Below are positions 8,701 to 17,165 of a stretch of DNA of 64,000 nt, in pieces. A program made the position numbers and the translations under genes. How positions within the stretch are numbered: the first letter of the stretch is position 1; each line of letters starts with the position of its first letter. The notes under the pieces are model-generated. The model made no database searches and was not told where the DNA came from. It saw nothing but the letters and a program-made list of their open reading frames with translations. The DNA is taken from NCBI GenBank assembly GCA_049840435.1, contig JASGKY010000007.1:1-64000 (forward strand), given 5' to 3'. This DNA comes from JADLHS01 sp049840435. GTDB lineage: Bacteria > Verrucomicrobiota > Verrucomicrobiia > Limisphaerales > JADLHS01.

Positions 8701-9008
8701 ATGTGGGTGGCGTTGCTGATGACGTTGAGCACGGCATCGCGGCGACCGGCTTGAGGCGTCAAGCGCACCGCCCGGGATTGAGCCACGTAGGAATTCCAGA
8801 GACGTTCACGGCTGGCAGCTTCGGCTTTTTCCGCGCGGGCAAAATTTTTGGCCGCGCGCATGCCTGCGATGACTGCTGCTACCGCCAAGCCCAGCACCAC
8901 CACGAGGATTACACCTACGGCAGTATTGGCGCGATGCAAATCCTGACGCATCGCGTCGCGCGTAGCGTCAAGGCCGTCGCTGTTGGGGCGGTGCGGATCG
9001 TGGTTCAT
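5787..9008 (-). CDS. WD40-repeat sensor histidine kinase (hybrid beta-propeller sensor)
   Basis: 1073 residues from the ATG at 9008; a GTG at 9029 would add seven. A membrane helix lies at about 30-53, followed by a coiled linker with RERLWNSYVAQSRAVRL, a sequence otherwise typical of WD40-tailed Ser/Thr kinases of Planctomycetes and Verrucomicrobia. About 650 residues of WD40-like repeats follow, with blades such as VRSVAFSPDGSKLA, WSPDGTRLVIATEDG and LTFSPNGELLASSSRDGTTR. A second membrane helix is near 775-800, then a short coiled coil, a HisKA domain with phospho-acceptor His about 834 in GIAHDFNNLL (NtrB-like), and an HATPase domain with N, G1 (DSGPGIAP), F and G2 (GTGLGLSL) boxes. The topology puts the propeller outside the cytoplasm, so it probably senses an extracellular or envelope ligand. 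It is followed by its probable regulator gene. Confidence 0.88.
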   Translation of the reverse strand: MNHDPHRPNSDGLDATRDAMRQDLHRANTAVGVILVVVLGLAVAAVIAGMRAAKNFARAEKAEAASRERLWNSYVAQSRAVRLTPQAGRRDAVLNVISNATHIRHNASLRSEAIATLALTDIETAAPLQPFPPGADQVEIDTSLERYAYGNATGTVFVCSMKDGSVLHTLEAQDLGPGTRQAVRSVAFSPDGSKLAARFLGGAMVIWETATQKQLVASGVNATNLVIAGMSFWPDANKISFGDADAQGEITLFDFDTNTRLNTALRIGAKTFRFRPGTMQVAVATDNRVDLFNYPEETPLQTLETATRIFIMAWSPDGTRLVIATEDGDLYVWDMVRGHQRIFRGHSEPCIRLTFSPNGELLASSSRDGTTRLWDVAQGQTIVIATEGLAHVFSPDGERIGYWKPSAGFGIWQISRSDTYKLLVCPKSEGAFLSVDLSPNGRWCVATQNKGVRLWDLANGAKEFFFPGADMLSARITPDESGLYVCRRQQLEYWPIQTNATGVQMDLGAVQTVSLPENQGARGIALSLDGKKAVVELTDLHFVVLDLKTSNAPVQLEATSRLTSMRTPGSPTGAGRFTISPDGKWVVTGFGVGATDQPKVWDTTSGKLVTNLNFGSAVVVFSPDGKRLGTAGPASFAIWRTDDWELLHRFDRDEPAITHGSMAFVRDSDEIAVTRTRQIAQLRHALTNDAYADLVAPQLQSVNSIRLSHDGSVLVTASATDKLQVWQLNALRKKLAPVKLDWRTPQPNSPEISSEKPEGGVTVQTTLLLSLIGFALAALLALATLRRHRHAITGYLAAETKAAGRNRELEVAKVELMHSQKMQALGTLATGIAHDFNNLLSVIRMSNKLIGRETKSHPDIQENVADIEQAVMQGKHVVGSMLGYARTEDETVGPTDVSTIVEDTVSLLSKEFLSGIALTLELDRDVPHVSVGRGRLEQVLLNLIVNASEAMQGKGKLKIALHPRPTLPPKTYALRPNPATQYLELSVVDSGPGIAPEIRGRLFEPFFTTKRTGSKAGTGLGLSLVYSIAQQDGLGLSVESEPAKGATFTLMIPIDSVLPPVRETHSAQNPNAP
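5812..5831 (-). promoter_or_regulatory. Single GTGTGC-type operator upstream of the response regulator (site D)
   Basis: CTGTGC, 7 bases, GCACAGG, with the same half-site spacing as the other copies. It lies inside the last codons of the upstream kinase gene (around residues RETHSAQ) and 36 bases before the response regulator start, which would suit an internal autoregulatory site. Because it is in coding sequence, chance is harder to exclude here. Confidence 0.45.
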
Positions 9009-9093
9009 GTGCAACTGATGGCGCGCCACGATAGACGGGCACGCGGGAGTTGGTCAATGCACGACCCAGCGGTTGCAGCAAGATGCTGACTTG

Positions 9094-9113
9094 GTGTGCG
9101 CGTTTCGCACAGG
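9094..9113. promoter_or_regulatory. GTGTGC-N7-GCACAGG site between divergent kinase genes (site E)
   Basis: A perfect copy, GTGTGC then 7 bases then GCACAGG, in the 177-base gap between the WD40 kinase (start 9008, minus) and the GAF kinase (start 9186, plus). It could act on either or both promoters and would tie the two signalling systems to one regulator. Confidence 0.5.
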
Positions 9114-9185
9114 GGCGAACGTGACTTTAATCTCCCTTTTCCGCTGGCGGTCTGGTAATCGAAACGCGCGTCCGCACTTGGAATC

Positions 9186-10475
9186 ATGCTCGCGATCGAG
9201 TCTAAAGCCATTTTTGAAAAGTTCATTCCGCAAATCGGCGTGCTGCCGGTGAATGATTTGCTCGCGGCATTGTTCGGCGAGGTGGCCGCGCTGTTGCAGG
9301 TCGAACGCGTCGGGTATTCGCGGATGGAAACGGATCGCTCGGGCATCCAGCAGGAGGTGCAATTTCATCTGACTGGTCGAAAGAGTGAGACCAGTGGCCT
9401 GCCCAAGCTGCTCGCGAAGGATTATCCCGGTTATTTCGCCGCGTTGGAAACGCCGCCCGGCGTGATCGTCTCTCATGACGTGTTGCGGGACGAGCGGCTG
9501 AAGGAATTTCGGGAAAGCTATTTCAAGCCGCTGAAAATCACCTCCATGCTCGATGTGCCGGTGCATCGCGCCGGGCAATTGTATGGAGTGATTTGCCACG
9601 AGCAGGTTGGACCTAAGCGCCGGTGGACGGATGAGGAGGTCGCGGCGGCGGCCAGCTTTGCACATCTTGTCGCGCTGGCGGTGGAGACGGATGAACGACA
9701 GAAGGCGCAGGCGGCCTTGCGGGAGGCTTTGGAGCGGGAGAAGGAGATGACCGAGCTGAAGACAAACTTCGTCAGTCTCGTGTCGCATGAGTTTCGCACG
9801 CCGCTTGGGGTCATCGTTTCGGCGGCGGACATTCTGGAGAATTATTTTGATCGACTGCAACCGCAGCAGCGCGCCGGGCATTTGCAAGACATCCGCTATT
9901 CCGCGCAACAGATGTCGGGCTTAATGGAAGAGGTGTTGTTGCTCGGGAAAGTCGAGTCAGGCCGGATGGTTTGCCGGCGCGAACCGTTGCAACTGGCCGA
10001 TCTGTGCCAGCGCATCGTGGACGAACAGCTTTCAGTAACGAACCGCAAATGCCCGATTCAACTCGAAGTGGAGGAGATGGCTACGGAGGCCGAGGGCGAT
10101 GAAGGCTTGTTGCGGCACATCTTGAACAACCTGATTTCCAATGCGGTGAAATATTCCCCGGCGGCGATGGCGGTGCAGTTCCGGGTGCGGCGCGAGGGAA
10201 CGCTGGCAATTTTTGAGATTGAGGATCGCGGCATCGGTATTGAAGCCGCGGATCAAAAGCATTTGTTCATCGCGTTTCAGCGTGGCAAGAATGTCGGCGC
10301 GATTCCGGGCACAGGATTGGGATTGGTGATCGTGAAGCGATGTGTGGAATTGCACGGCGGGGTAATGACGTTTCAAAGTCGGGTCAATCAAGGAACGCGC
10401 TTTGTTGTGCGGATCGCTTTGTTTGCGGAGAAACCGCGTCGCGAAAAATCGGTGAAGGGGCAAAAACGGAAATGA
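9186..10475 (+). CDS. GAF-domain sensor histidine kinase
   Basis: 429 residues, no signal peptide or membrane segment, so cytoplasmic. An N-terminal GAF-like domain (about 20-168: LLAALFGEVAALLQVERVGY, LDVPVHRAGQLYGVICHEQ) probably binds a small ligand or chromophore. A short coiled coil (170-190) leads to HisKA with phospho-acceptor His201 in SHEFRTPLG, then an HATPase domain with HILNNLISNAVKYSP (N box), EDRGIGI (G1) and GTGLGLVIV (G2). The last 20 residues are Lys/Arg-rich. The stop overlaps the ATG of the LuxR-type regulator by four bases, which makes the two a probable phosphorelay pair. The site at 9094-9113 lies in its upstream region. Confidence 0.9.
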   Translation: MLAIESKAIFEKFIPQIGVLPVNDLLAALFGEVAALLQVERVGYSRMETDRSGIQQEVQFHLTGRKSETSGLPKLLAKDYPGYFAALETPPGVIVSHDVLRDERLKEFRESYFKPLKITSMLDVPVHRAGQLYGVICHEQVGPKRRWTDEEVAAAASFAHLVALAVETDERQKAQAALREALEREKEMTELKTNFVSLVSHEFRTPLGVIVSAADILENYFDRLQPQQRAGHLQDIRYSAQQMSGLMEEVLLLGKVESGRMVCRREPLQLADLCQRIVDEQLSVTNRKCPIQLEVEEMATEAEGDEGLLRHILNNLISNAVKYSPAAMAVQFRVRREGTLAIFEIEDRGIGIEAADQKHLFIAFQRGKNVGAIPGTGLGLVIVKRCVELHGGVMTFQSRVNQGTRFVVRIALFAEKPRREKSVKGQKRK

Positions 10476-11119
10476 GCAAAATCTTGATCATCGAAGACCA
10501 GCCGCAGATGCGGCGGAATCTGGCGTTCATCCTGGAGATGGAAAAGTTCGAGGTGTTGACGGCGGAAAATGGCCGGCAAGGATTGGAACTGGCGCGGCAG
10601 CATGCGCCGGACTTAGTGATTTGCGATGTGATGATGCCGGAGTCGGATGGCTACACTGTTTTGCAGGCTTTGCGCGCGGAAGCCGCGACCGCCACGTTGC
10701 CCTTTATTTTTCTCACGGCGAAAGGCGATAAACCAGATGTGCGGCATGGTATGAATCTGGGCGCGGATGATTATCTAACGAAGCCAGTAGGACGCGAGGA
10801 CTTGCTGGCGGCGGTGCAGACGCGGTTGGCGCGACAGCAGGCGCATCAAGCGGAGGTGCGTTCGGCGAAGGGAAGCGGAAGTTTCAATCCTGATTTCAGT
10901 TCGCCGTTACCCTTGCAGAGTCTTGGTCTGACCGAACGCGAGGCGGAAGTGTTGCTCTGGGTCGCGCAAGGCAAAGGTAATGCCGATGTCGGGGTCTTGC
11001 TAAGCATGGCTGAGAAAACCGTGAAGAAACACATGACCAACATTTTTGAGAAGTTGGGTGTGGAAAGCCGGAATGCCGCCACGGTGCGGGCGTTGGAAAT
11101 TCTCAGCGGTGGAAAATAG
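10472..11119 (+). CDS. NarL/LuxR-type response regulator
   Basis: 215 residues from the ATG that overlaps the kinase stop (ATGA); a longer frame from 10340 is shadow. The receiver domain spans about 1-125, with acidic residues ED (8-9), phospho-acceptor Asp52 in VICDVMMPESDG, FLTAKG and the Lys of LTKPVG. A LuxR-type helix-turn-helix (about 148-212) contains LGLTEREAEVLLWVAQGKGN and EKTVKKHMTNIFEKLGV, the normal pattern of this class. It is the probable output of the adjacent GAF kinase. Its DNA targets are unknown, but it is the second candidate for binding the repeated sites around this region. Confidence 0.9.
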   Translation: MSKILIIEDQPQMRRNLAFILEMEKFEVLTAENGRQGLELARQHAPDLVICDVMMPESDGYTVLQALRAEAATATLPFIFLTAKGDKPDVRHGMNLGADDYLTKPVGREDLLAAVQTRLARQQAHQAEVRSAKGSGSFNPDFSSPLPLQSLGLTEREAEVLLWVAQGKGNADVGVLLSMAEKTVKKHMTNIFEKLGVESRNAATVRALEILSGGK

Positions 11120-11185
11120 CGAGGGGAAACGTCCAACGCTCAACTTTCAACGTCCAACATCGAACGACGGAGACAAGGTGGCCGG

Positions 11186-11620
11186 TTAATGCGGAGATGG
11201 GCTTAACTTCTGAACTTCGCCTGCGCCGCGTTGCATTGCGGCGCTGACAAATTCCAATGCTTCGCGCCACGCTGTTGCCGTCGCTGCCGTGTAGCTGCGG
11301 CCTAAAACTTCAGACAGCATCTGTAGCATGGCTTGTTGCACCAACGCGTAATGTTCGTTCTTCGTGCCGTAGGTGACGTGACGACGGCCCATGCCTTCCA
11401 ACACCGGGACGAGTTCCGCGGGCTTCTCCAGCGTGGCGATGGTGTAGCGCAACGATTCCATGAGCTTGCGGCCTTGCAGTTCGATGCTGGTGTTGAACAG
11501 GGCGCGCAGTTCGGGCGCGAGCGTGAACAGGTGGCGATAAAACACCAGCGCGGCGATGTCGGCCTGGGGCTCGACCCGGGCGAAACTGTCGCGCAGGAGT
11601 TGGACTTGCTCGGACGTCAT
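11186..11620 (-). CDS. Single-domain globin (flavohaemoglobin-type haem domain)
   Basis: 144 residues beginning MTSEQVQLLRDSF. A longer frame to 11728 adds an implausible leader. Globin landmarks are in place: Tyr28 at B10 in VFYRHLF, Phe42 at CD1 in LRALFNTS, Gln49 at E7 in ELQGRKLM, and proximal His81 at F8 in GRRHVTYGTK. This Tyr/Gln distal pair is that of bacterial haemoglobins and flavohaemoglobins, which bind O2 and detoxify NO. There is no reductase domain, so an external electron donor is needed. It is convergent with the LuxR-type regulator gene and downstream of the surface-protein group. Confidence 0.85.
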   Translation of the reverse strand: MTSEQVQLLRDSFARVEPQADIAALVFYRHLFTLAPELRALFNTSIELQGRKLMESLRYTIATLEKPAELVPVLEGMGRRHVTYGTKNEHYALVQQAMLQMLSEVLGRSYTAATATAWREALEFVSAAMQRGAGEVQKLSPSPH

Positions 11621-11844
11621 GACTTCGTTGGTTATAATCGTGGGCAGCGGCAGAAACGTTCCGCTGGGAGCGGAGTCGTTCCGGCATTTGCCACGGGCTA
11701 AGATTACTGGGACGAGCAGGGTTTCCATATACGACTTTAGTCTCCCAAGCGGGCGGTGCCGCGATAGCCGATGGTCAAGAGGCAGTTGTGATTATGGGAT
11801 GCCGCCCGGTCGTGGTGGGCGAACCGGGCGGCAGAGAACTTTCG

Positions 11845-12741
11845 TTACGGTTGCAGCGGCAGTTTTGTGCCGACGCGGAAGAAGGCTTGGGGCGGGCCGG
11901 CTTCAATTGCCTGAGCCGTGCTAGCTCCGCTTGCACCCGGAACAGTGCCCAGATAAACCCAATTTGTATCCGTGACGTTGAGTTTGGCCTCGATGTCATA
12001 GACGCGGGCGGGACTGCTGGTCCATTCCATTTCCACCGAATTCACGTTGGTGAGCTTGCTGATGCGCGTGATTTTCAATGCGTCATTCGGGCCAAGCGGA
12101 TTGGTCAGCGCGATGTATTCGGCTTTGTCGCTCTGGCCGTCGTGATCGGTATCACTGCTGGCGGTCATGTCGGTGAGGCTACCGGTGTAGGCGATCTCGA
12201 ACGCGTCGGAGATGCCGTCGCCATCCGTGTCCACAATCTCCATGCGATCGGTTTTTAGCTGGCCGCTGCCGAGAGTGATCCAGCCGCAGTTGGCGCTCCA
12301 TGCGTGGCCAGAGAATTCACCGGTGACGAGGTTGACGCGCGGACGGTTGGTGTTGCTCGGCTCCAGCATCCACCAGCCGAAGTTGATCCACCCGACGTTC
12401 GGTGCCCACGCCAGTCCGTAGAGATCGCCCGTGCCGGTGTGGTTGATGCCGAAGTCGGCGGAATTGTCGTTGGCGTATTGGATGCCGTTTGTCGGCGAAC
12501 CATTGCCACAATTGATCCAACCGATATTTGGCGACCAGCCCCAACCACTGCAACTAAACTCGCCGAACTTGAATCCGTCCCCGGCATTCGGTCGCTCGGG
12601 GCGGAAATCAATCCAGCCGAGATTGCCGCTCCAAGCGTAATGATTGGTGCTATTGATAGTGCTGGCAGCGAGGCAAGTTGACAGTGGGTGGCTGATCGTT
12701 GATAACGCAACCAGCGCAGCCAGTTTCAGTGTCGTCTTCAT
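11845..12741 (-). CDS. Exported GWI-repeat protein with calcium-type motif
   Basis: 298 residues starting MKTTLKLAALVALSTISHPL, a Sec signal peptide ending around CLAAS. A longer frame to 12825 is shadow. The N-terminal part carries four copies of an aromatic repeat built on AWSxNxGWIxF: YAWSGNLGWIDF, WGWSPNIGWINC, LAWAPNVGWINF and HAWSANCGWITL, 35-50 residues apart. Then come Asp-rich calcium-binding loops of thrombospondin type 3 character, DTDGDGISDAFE and DTDHDGQSDKAE. The end (FFRVGTKLPLQP) resembles the FYRL-type C-terminal domain of the phylum. It is probably a cell-surface or secreted protein, target unknown. It lies 31 bases after the beta-helix gene, so likely shares its transcript. 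Confidence 0.75.
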   Translation of the reverse strand: MKTTLKLAALVALSTISHPLSTCLAASTINSTNHYAWSGNLGWIDFRPERPNAGDGFKFGEFSCSGWGWSPNIGWINCGNGSPTNGIQYANDNSADFGINHTGTGDLYGLAWAPNVGWINFGWWMLEPSNTNRPRVNLVTGEFSGHAWSANCGWITLGSGQLKTDRMEIVDTDGDGISDAFEIAYTGSLTDMTASSDTDHDGQSDKAEYIALTNPLGPNDALKITRISKLTNVNSVEMEWTSSPARVYDIEAKLNVTDTNWVYLGTVPGASGASTAQAIEAGPPQAFFRVGTKLPLQP

Positions 12742-12772
12742 AATTGAAAGAGCGGCAGGTTGGAACGAGTGA

Positions 12773-14218
12773 TTAAAAACTGAAGTTAGAAAACGCGTTG
12801 GTTGCGCTGCCGGGGGACGACACAATAACGTTGTTTCCAGCGGTGTAGTTCAATGATGAGTTATTTCGGGCGACGTTGCCTTTGCAGAGATTGTTGTTGC
12901 TGACGTTGAATCCAGTGTTGCATTCCACCGCGGTGTTGCCATCGAAGATATTTCCTGTGCCGTAGGCATAGTAACCGGTCGTAGTGGGAAAGTAAGGAGC
13001 GTCAATGCTGGAAGCCGTGCAGCCCGTGATGATATTTCCATTTCCGGCAAAGATGCCGTATTTACCGCTGCCGCGAACGGTGCAGTTGCGCGCAACGCCA
13101 CTTCGAAAAGTGGCAAACCCATCGTCCAGCATGATGCCGTAGGAATTTCCCCCGTTGTTGTTCTTGATATACTGGACGAAGCAATCCACCGCGTTATTAG
13201 CCATGATTCCCGATGCTTCCGCAGTGCCGATAACGCTCAAGACTTGTGACTCACTGACATTCGGTCCAAAGATTCCGGTCGCGCTACCGATGCCGTTGGT
13301 GGCAATGACGGTGCTGACGGCACAACCGCGGTGGCGCCGAAGTAATAAATGCCGCTGGCTGATCCGGTGGCGAAAACATTGCGAACCCGGCAATTCTCGG
13401 CCGCGCCGGAAATAACGGCGGTGCCATTATCGGTGATGAGAGCATTGATGCCAGAGGCGTGTCCGGCGGTGGCTTGCACGCCTTCGACCGTGCAATCGTG
13501 TACTACGCCCGCGCCGATGCCGCGAGTGACGCTTCCATTTCCGGAAATGTTGCGCACCAGTGAGCCAGTGACCTTGCCGCTTTCCGTGAGGACTCCAGCG
13601 GTGGCGCTGTTTGCCGGGGCGGGAGATACGTCTTCGACAACACAGTCGCTGATGACGCTGTTTTTGGCGTTGATACCGAAGCCCACTGCACCTCTCACTT
13701 GGACAGATCGCACCGTCGCCGGAGCGGCGAGGAGAATTCCAGCGACCGCTCACGGACCGGATGGCGACGTTTTCAATGACGCAATTGACCGCCTGGGTCG
13801 AAATGATCCCGCCGTTCGGCCAGAAGCGAAGTTGACCATTGCGGATGACTACCTGGCCGGCGCTCAAATTGATTTGAATTCCCATCAGCGATCCACCGAC
13901 GGCTTCCAGTGTGAAGCCGTTCAAGTCGAGGGTTACGTTGTCCGCTTCAATACGAATACCCGACTTGCCGGAGTTTCCGTTGATTGCTCCAGTCAGATAA
14001 TAACTTCCCGGCAAAGTTATGATATGCGTGGCCGTCGCGTCGCCAGCCAGGGTGTTGATGGGAGTCCGTGCTTCGATTTGGTCAAGCGACTTCATCACCG
14101 GGGCCGGCGTGCCAGCGGGTGGCGTGAGCGAACCTTGGGCGAAGCTGGTTGAGAGTTGAGAGTTGAGGGTTGCGAACGCGGCCAGCGCAGTAATCGTAGT
14201 GAGAGTTTTGAGTTTCAT
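12773..14218 (-). pseudogene. Exported right-handed beta-helix protein with two frameshifts
   Basis: A coherent protein of about 480 residues is spread over three frames. It starts at 14218 with a signal peptide (MKLKTLTTITALAAFATLNS). Frame one holds YYLTGAINGNSGKSGIRIEA, DNVTLDLNGFTLEAVGGS and CVIENVAIRSVSG. Around 13735-13755 the reading continues one frame over (VRGAVGFGINAKNSVISDCVV). Around 13318-13332 it shifts again (TVIATNGIGSATGIFG) to a stop at 12773. The Gly/Asn-rich ladder is that of pectate-lyase or NosD-type beta-helix proteins, which bind or cleave polysaccharide, or simply form surface structures. No catalytic residues can be assigned. Since rho and hisC in this window are also shifted, sequencing error is more likely than true decay. 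Confidence 0.7.
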
Positions 14219-14332
14219 TTTTGTAATTCGGAGTTGAGTTTTCAGTAGTCGATTTCGATTTGTTTTCAGTTCGTGAATTCAGTTTTTCGTGATTTAGCCT
14301 TGTGGATCATTTGGAGTTTCAGGTGCGTGAGA

Positions 14333-16827
14333 TTACGGAATCAGCAGGCGATAAAAGCGCTTGGGGTAGCTGGGTGCGTCGATGTCGGTGAATTGCACCA
14401 GCCCCGATTGGTCGGCGATGACCACATCCAGATTCACCCAATCGACCAGGGAGAGACTGGCGGTTGCTTGCACAATATAGGCTTGGCCGGCAATGCCGTT
14501 GGCTTTGATTTGGATCTGGCCGTTGGGTTGGGCCGAAAGGCCAGTGATCTGTGGGCTGGGCGGCACTGGATCAATCCGGGTGACGACTACATCGTTGCCG
14601 TCGCCGCCATGGTAATTGATGCGGAACTGGTGGCCATGCAGGGAGGTGAAGGTCGCCAAATCCGGCAGGTTATTGAAAGTGCCGAGGACGAGTCCGGCGT
14701 TGGTGACATTGATGAGTGTGAAGGTATTTGAACCGGTCGGAATACTGAGGGTGTTCAATTCAAGCGTGGTGCCGGAGAGGAAGAGCGGTCCGGTGGTGGC
14801 GACTTGGTCGTAGTTTACGCCGGGTTGGCAACCGCCGAGCCCGCAACGGAAGACGCCGCCACCTAGATTAAACAAAGCCGGATTGAGCTTGCCATAATTC
14901 AGGTCGCCGATCGGGCCTGGCTCAATGCGACCGGTGCCGGAGGCGGTGAGCGATCCGAGCGCGCTATTGCCGGCGAGACGGCCGCCCGAGTTCACCTGCA
15001 CGGCACCGACGCCGCTGGCATTTTCCAACACCAATGTGCCGCCATTGACGAGGGTTTTACCGGCCAAGGATTGCGAGCCGCCGAGGGTGAAGGTGCCAGT
15101 TCCGGTTTTGATCAGATTGGTCGTGCCCGCGTTTCCTTCGATCGTGCCGTAGAACGCGCAGTTTTGGTTGTTGCCACCCACAGTCAACCGGCCACCTGCG
15201 CAGGAGACGAGATTGAAGTAACCGCTCTCCAGCGAACCGATCGTATCAGAAAACCCGTTCAGATAGAGCGCTCCGTTGCGGGAGTAACCATAGTTGTCCA
15301 ATTTGATCTTTGCGGTGTCCGCAACCTGATCGTTGCGCAGCCAGCGAATCTGCGCATTGGTCGAGCTCCCCGTGAGCAGAATCGTGCCCGCCAGGGCGTT
15401 GGCGTTGGTTTTGGTCAGGTTCAACACGGTCTTGCTGGATACTGTGACTTGGCCGCTGAGCGTGTTGGCGCTGGTGCCGGTGAGGTCAACGCGGTCCATG
15501 TAGATGTAGAGATTGCCCGGACCAGTGATAGCGCCGCCGAGCGTGAGCCAATCCGTGCCGCCAAAATAACTTCCTTCCATGTCCAACTCGGCGTTGGCGG
15601 CAACGAAGATGGGCCCGTTCCAAGCATTGGTCGCAGCGACTTCAAACCAGCCATCGTGCAATACTTGCAGTGGCTCGGCCGCGATCATGTCGCCATAGCC
15701 GATGAACACGCCGCAGTTAGTGCCTTCCAAGATCGTGGCCCCTACCGGCGAGCCAAAGGCGGAATTGTCATATGCGTAAACCTGACCATTCTGCACGCGC
15801 AATGGGCCGGTGAAGCTGTTTGAACCGTGCAATTGGAGGGTGCCGCCCTGAAGAATGATGCTGCCGTTGGTGCCTGTGGAAGAAACATCAGCGTAGAGCA
15901 ACAACCGGCGGCTCGGCGGAATCGTGAAGGTATGCGGCACGTTACCCAGCTCCAGCTTGCCATAAATATGCGGCTCCAGACCATCATTCAGAACCACCTG
16001 CGTGGCCGAGACGTCACCGTTAATTCGCAGGTGCCATCTGGCCCAAACGAACTGCTCCACGTCGTCACGGAGCCGTCCACCAGATCCAGATCGTTCACCG
16101 TATCATTGTAGCCATTGAGATCCAGTTCACTGGCGCCGCCCCATACATGGATATCAGCGGCGTCGGCGATTTGATTATGAGCCAGGTAGGCGACCACAAA
16201 ATTGGGTTCTTGCCCGAACACTGCTGGTTCATTGGTTGCACCGATAAATACCGGCCCGGGTAAAGCGACGCCCATTGTCTTGCCCAGATACGCTTTGCCG
16301 GCGACCAGATAAAAACCTCCAGAGAACGTGTTGCCATCGTCGCCGGTGAATTTCACGACTCCAGTGCCAAGTTTGTGCAGCGCACCGTAGCCACTGATGG
16401 GGCCGGAAAACTCCAGCGTGCCTGAAGATCCAGCCGCTGCGGTGAAAGTTCCGTTCGGCATGATGATCGGTAAATCCAGAGTGCCGCCCAGGCCGGCGAC
16501 AACGGAGAAATTCGTGCCACTCGGCGCGTTCGTCAGATGGATTGAAGCACCATAAATTCGATAGCCGTTGCCGGTCAGTTCGATTTTCTGCACGGTCAAC
16601 TGGGCGACGTCATTGGTGATTTCGCGGTTAGCGCCTTCTGCCGGGAAGCGCAGCACCACGGCGGTTTCGCCAAAAGCCGGGACGCCGCCGCTGGCCCAGT
16701 TGCCCGCCACGCTCCATTTGGCGTTCACAGCACCGGACCACACGTGGGTGCCGGCGACCGCAGAGTTGAGCAGGGTTAACACGCCGAGTAACAATGCGGC
16801 GCACCAAGAGAGGGATTGTTTAGTCAT
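14333..16827 (-). pseudogene. Exported beta-strand-repeat (autotransporter-type passenger) protein with one frameshift
   Basis: About 830 residues in two frames. It starts MTKQSLSWCAALLLGVLTLL at 16827 (Sec signal; residues before this in a longer frame are shadow) and ends FYRLLIP. A one-base loss near 16042-16044, in a C run, moves the frame: GSVTTWSSSFG continues as RWHLRINGDVSATQVVLNDG. Repeats of the autotransporter-associated beta-strand type are plain, for example TNLIKTGTGTFTLGGSQSL and GKTLVNGGTLVLENASGVG. There is no outer-membrane beta-barrel domain, so it is a repeat passenger-like protein without its own translocator, as is common in this phylum. It heads the surface-protein run and lies below the tandem-operator promoter at 17011-17093. 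Confidence 0.7.
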
Positions 16828-17010
16828 ATTTGTAAAGTGGCCAAGGGAAGCAACACTGGCGGGGGAGGGCCTGCCCAAACTCCGGAACTGCATCTGCAGT
16901 TGCACAAGAATCAAACCGACACACGGTTTACGATTTGTTCCGAACTGAATGTTCGAGGGGAGCAGGTCATCGCCCGGCAGTTGTTGCTTCGCTGTTTTAA
17001 TCATGCCTTT

Positions 17011-17093
17011 GTTTTAGCAGGCCGCTGGTTTCCGAAAATGGGACTCGGGTCGGTGTGCGTGGCGGGCACAGGGCTGTGCCTGCGGCGCACAGG
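17011..17093 (-). promoter_or_regulatory. Promoter with tandem GTGTGC-type operators (module B)
   Basis: On the minus strand a TTTTCG (17033-17038) and a TAAAAC (17011-17016) are 16 bases apart, preceded by two operators at 17053-17072 (GTGTGC-N7-GCACAGG) and 17074-17093 (CTGTGC-N7-GCACAGG), 21 bases apart. The block matches module A at 4517-4600 along some 115 bases. The rest of the 16828-17165 gap is an untranslated leader of about 180 bases with nothing else recognisable. Confidence 0.6.
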
Positions 17094-17165
17094 CGACTTT
17101 GGTCGTAGGAATTGGCCGGGGAATTGCGCGTGACCACAAAATCAGGCTGCGGCAAACTGCCGTGT

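Noticed and set aside
10300..10325. A GGCACAGGATTGG stretch resembling the right half of the GTGTGC-N7-GCACAGG motif
   Set aside because: It lies inside the GAF kinase gene at the conserved GTGLGL codons and has no matching left half at the right distance.
12773..16827. Genuine decay of the surface-protein genes
   Set aside because: Between the breaks the frames are free of stops and keep good beta-structure patterns, and rho and hisC show the same kind of single-base shifts, so true pseudogenes are less likely.
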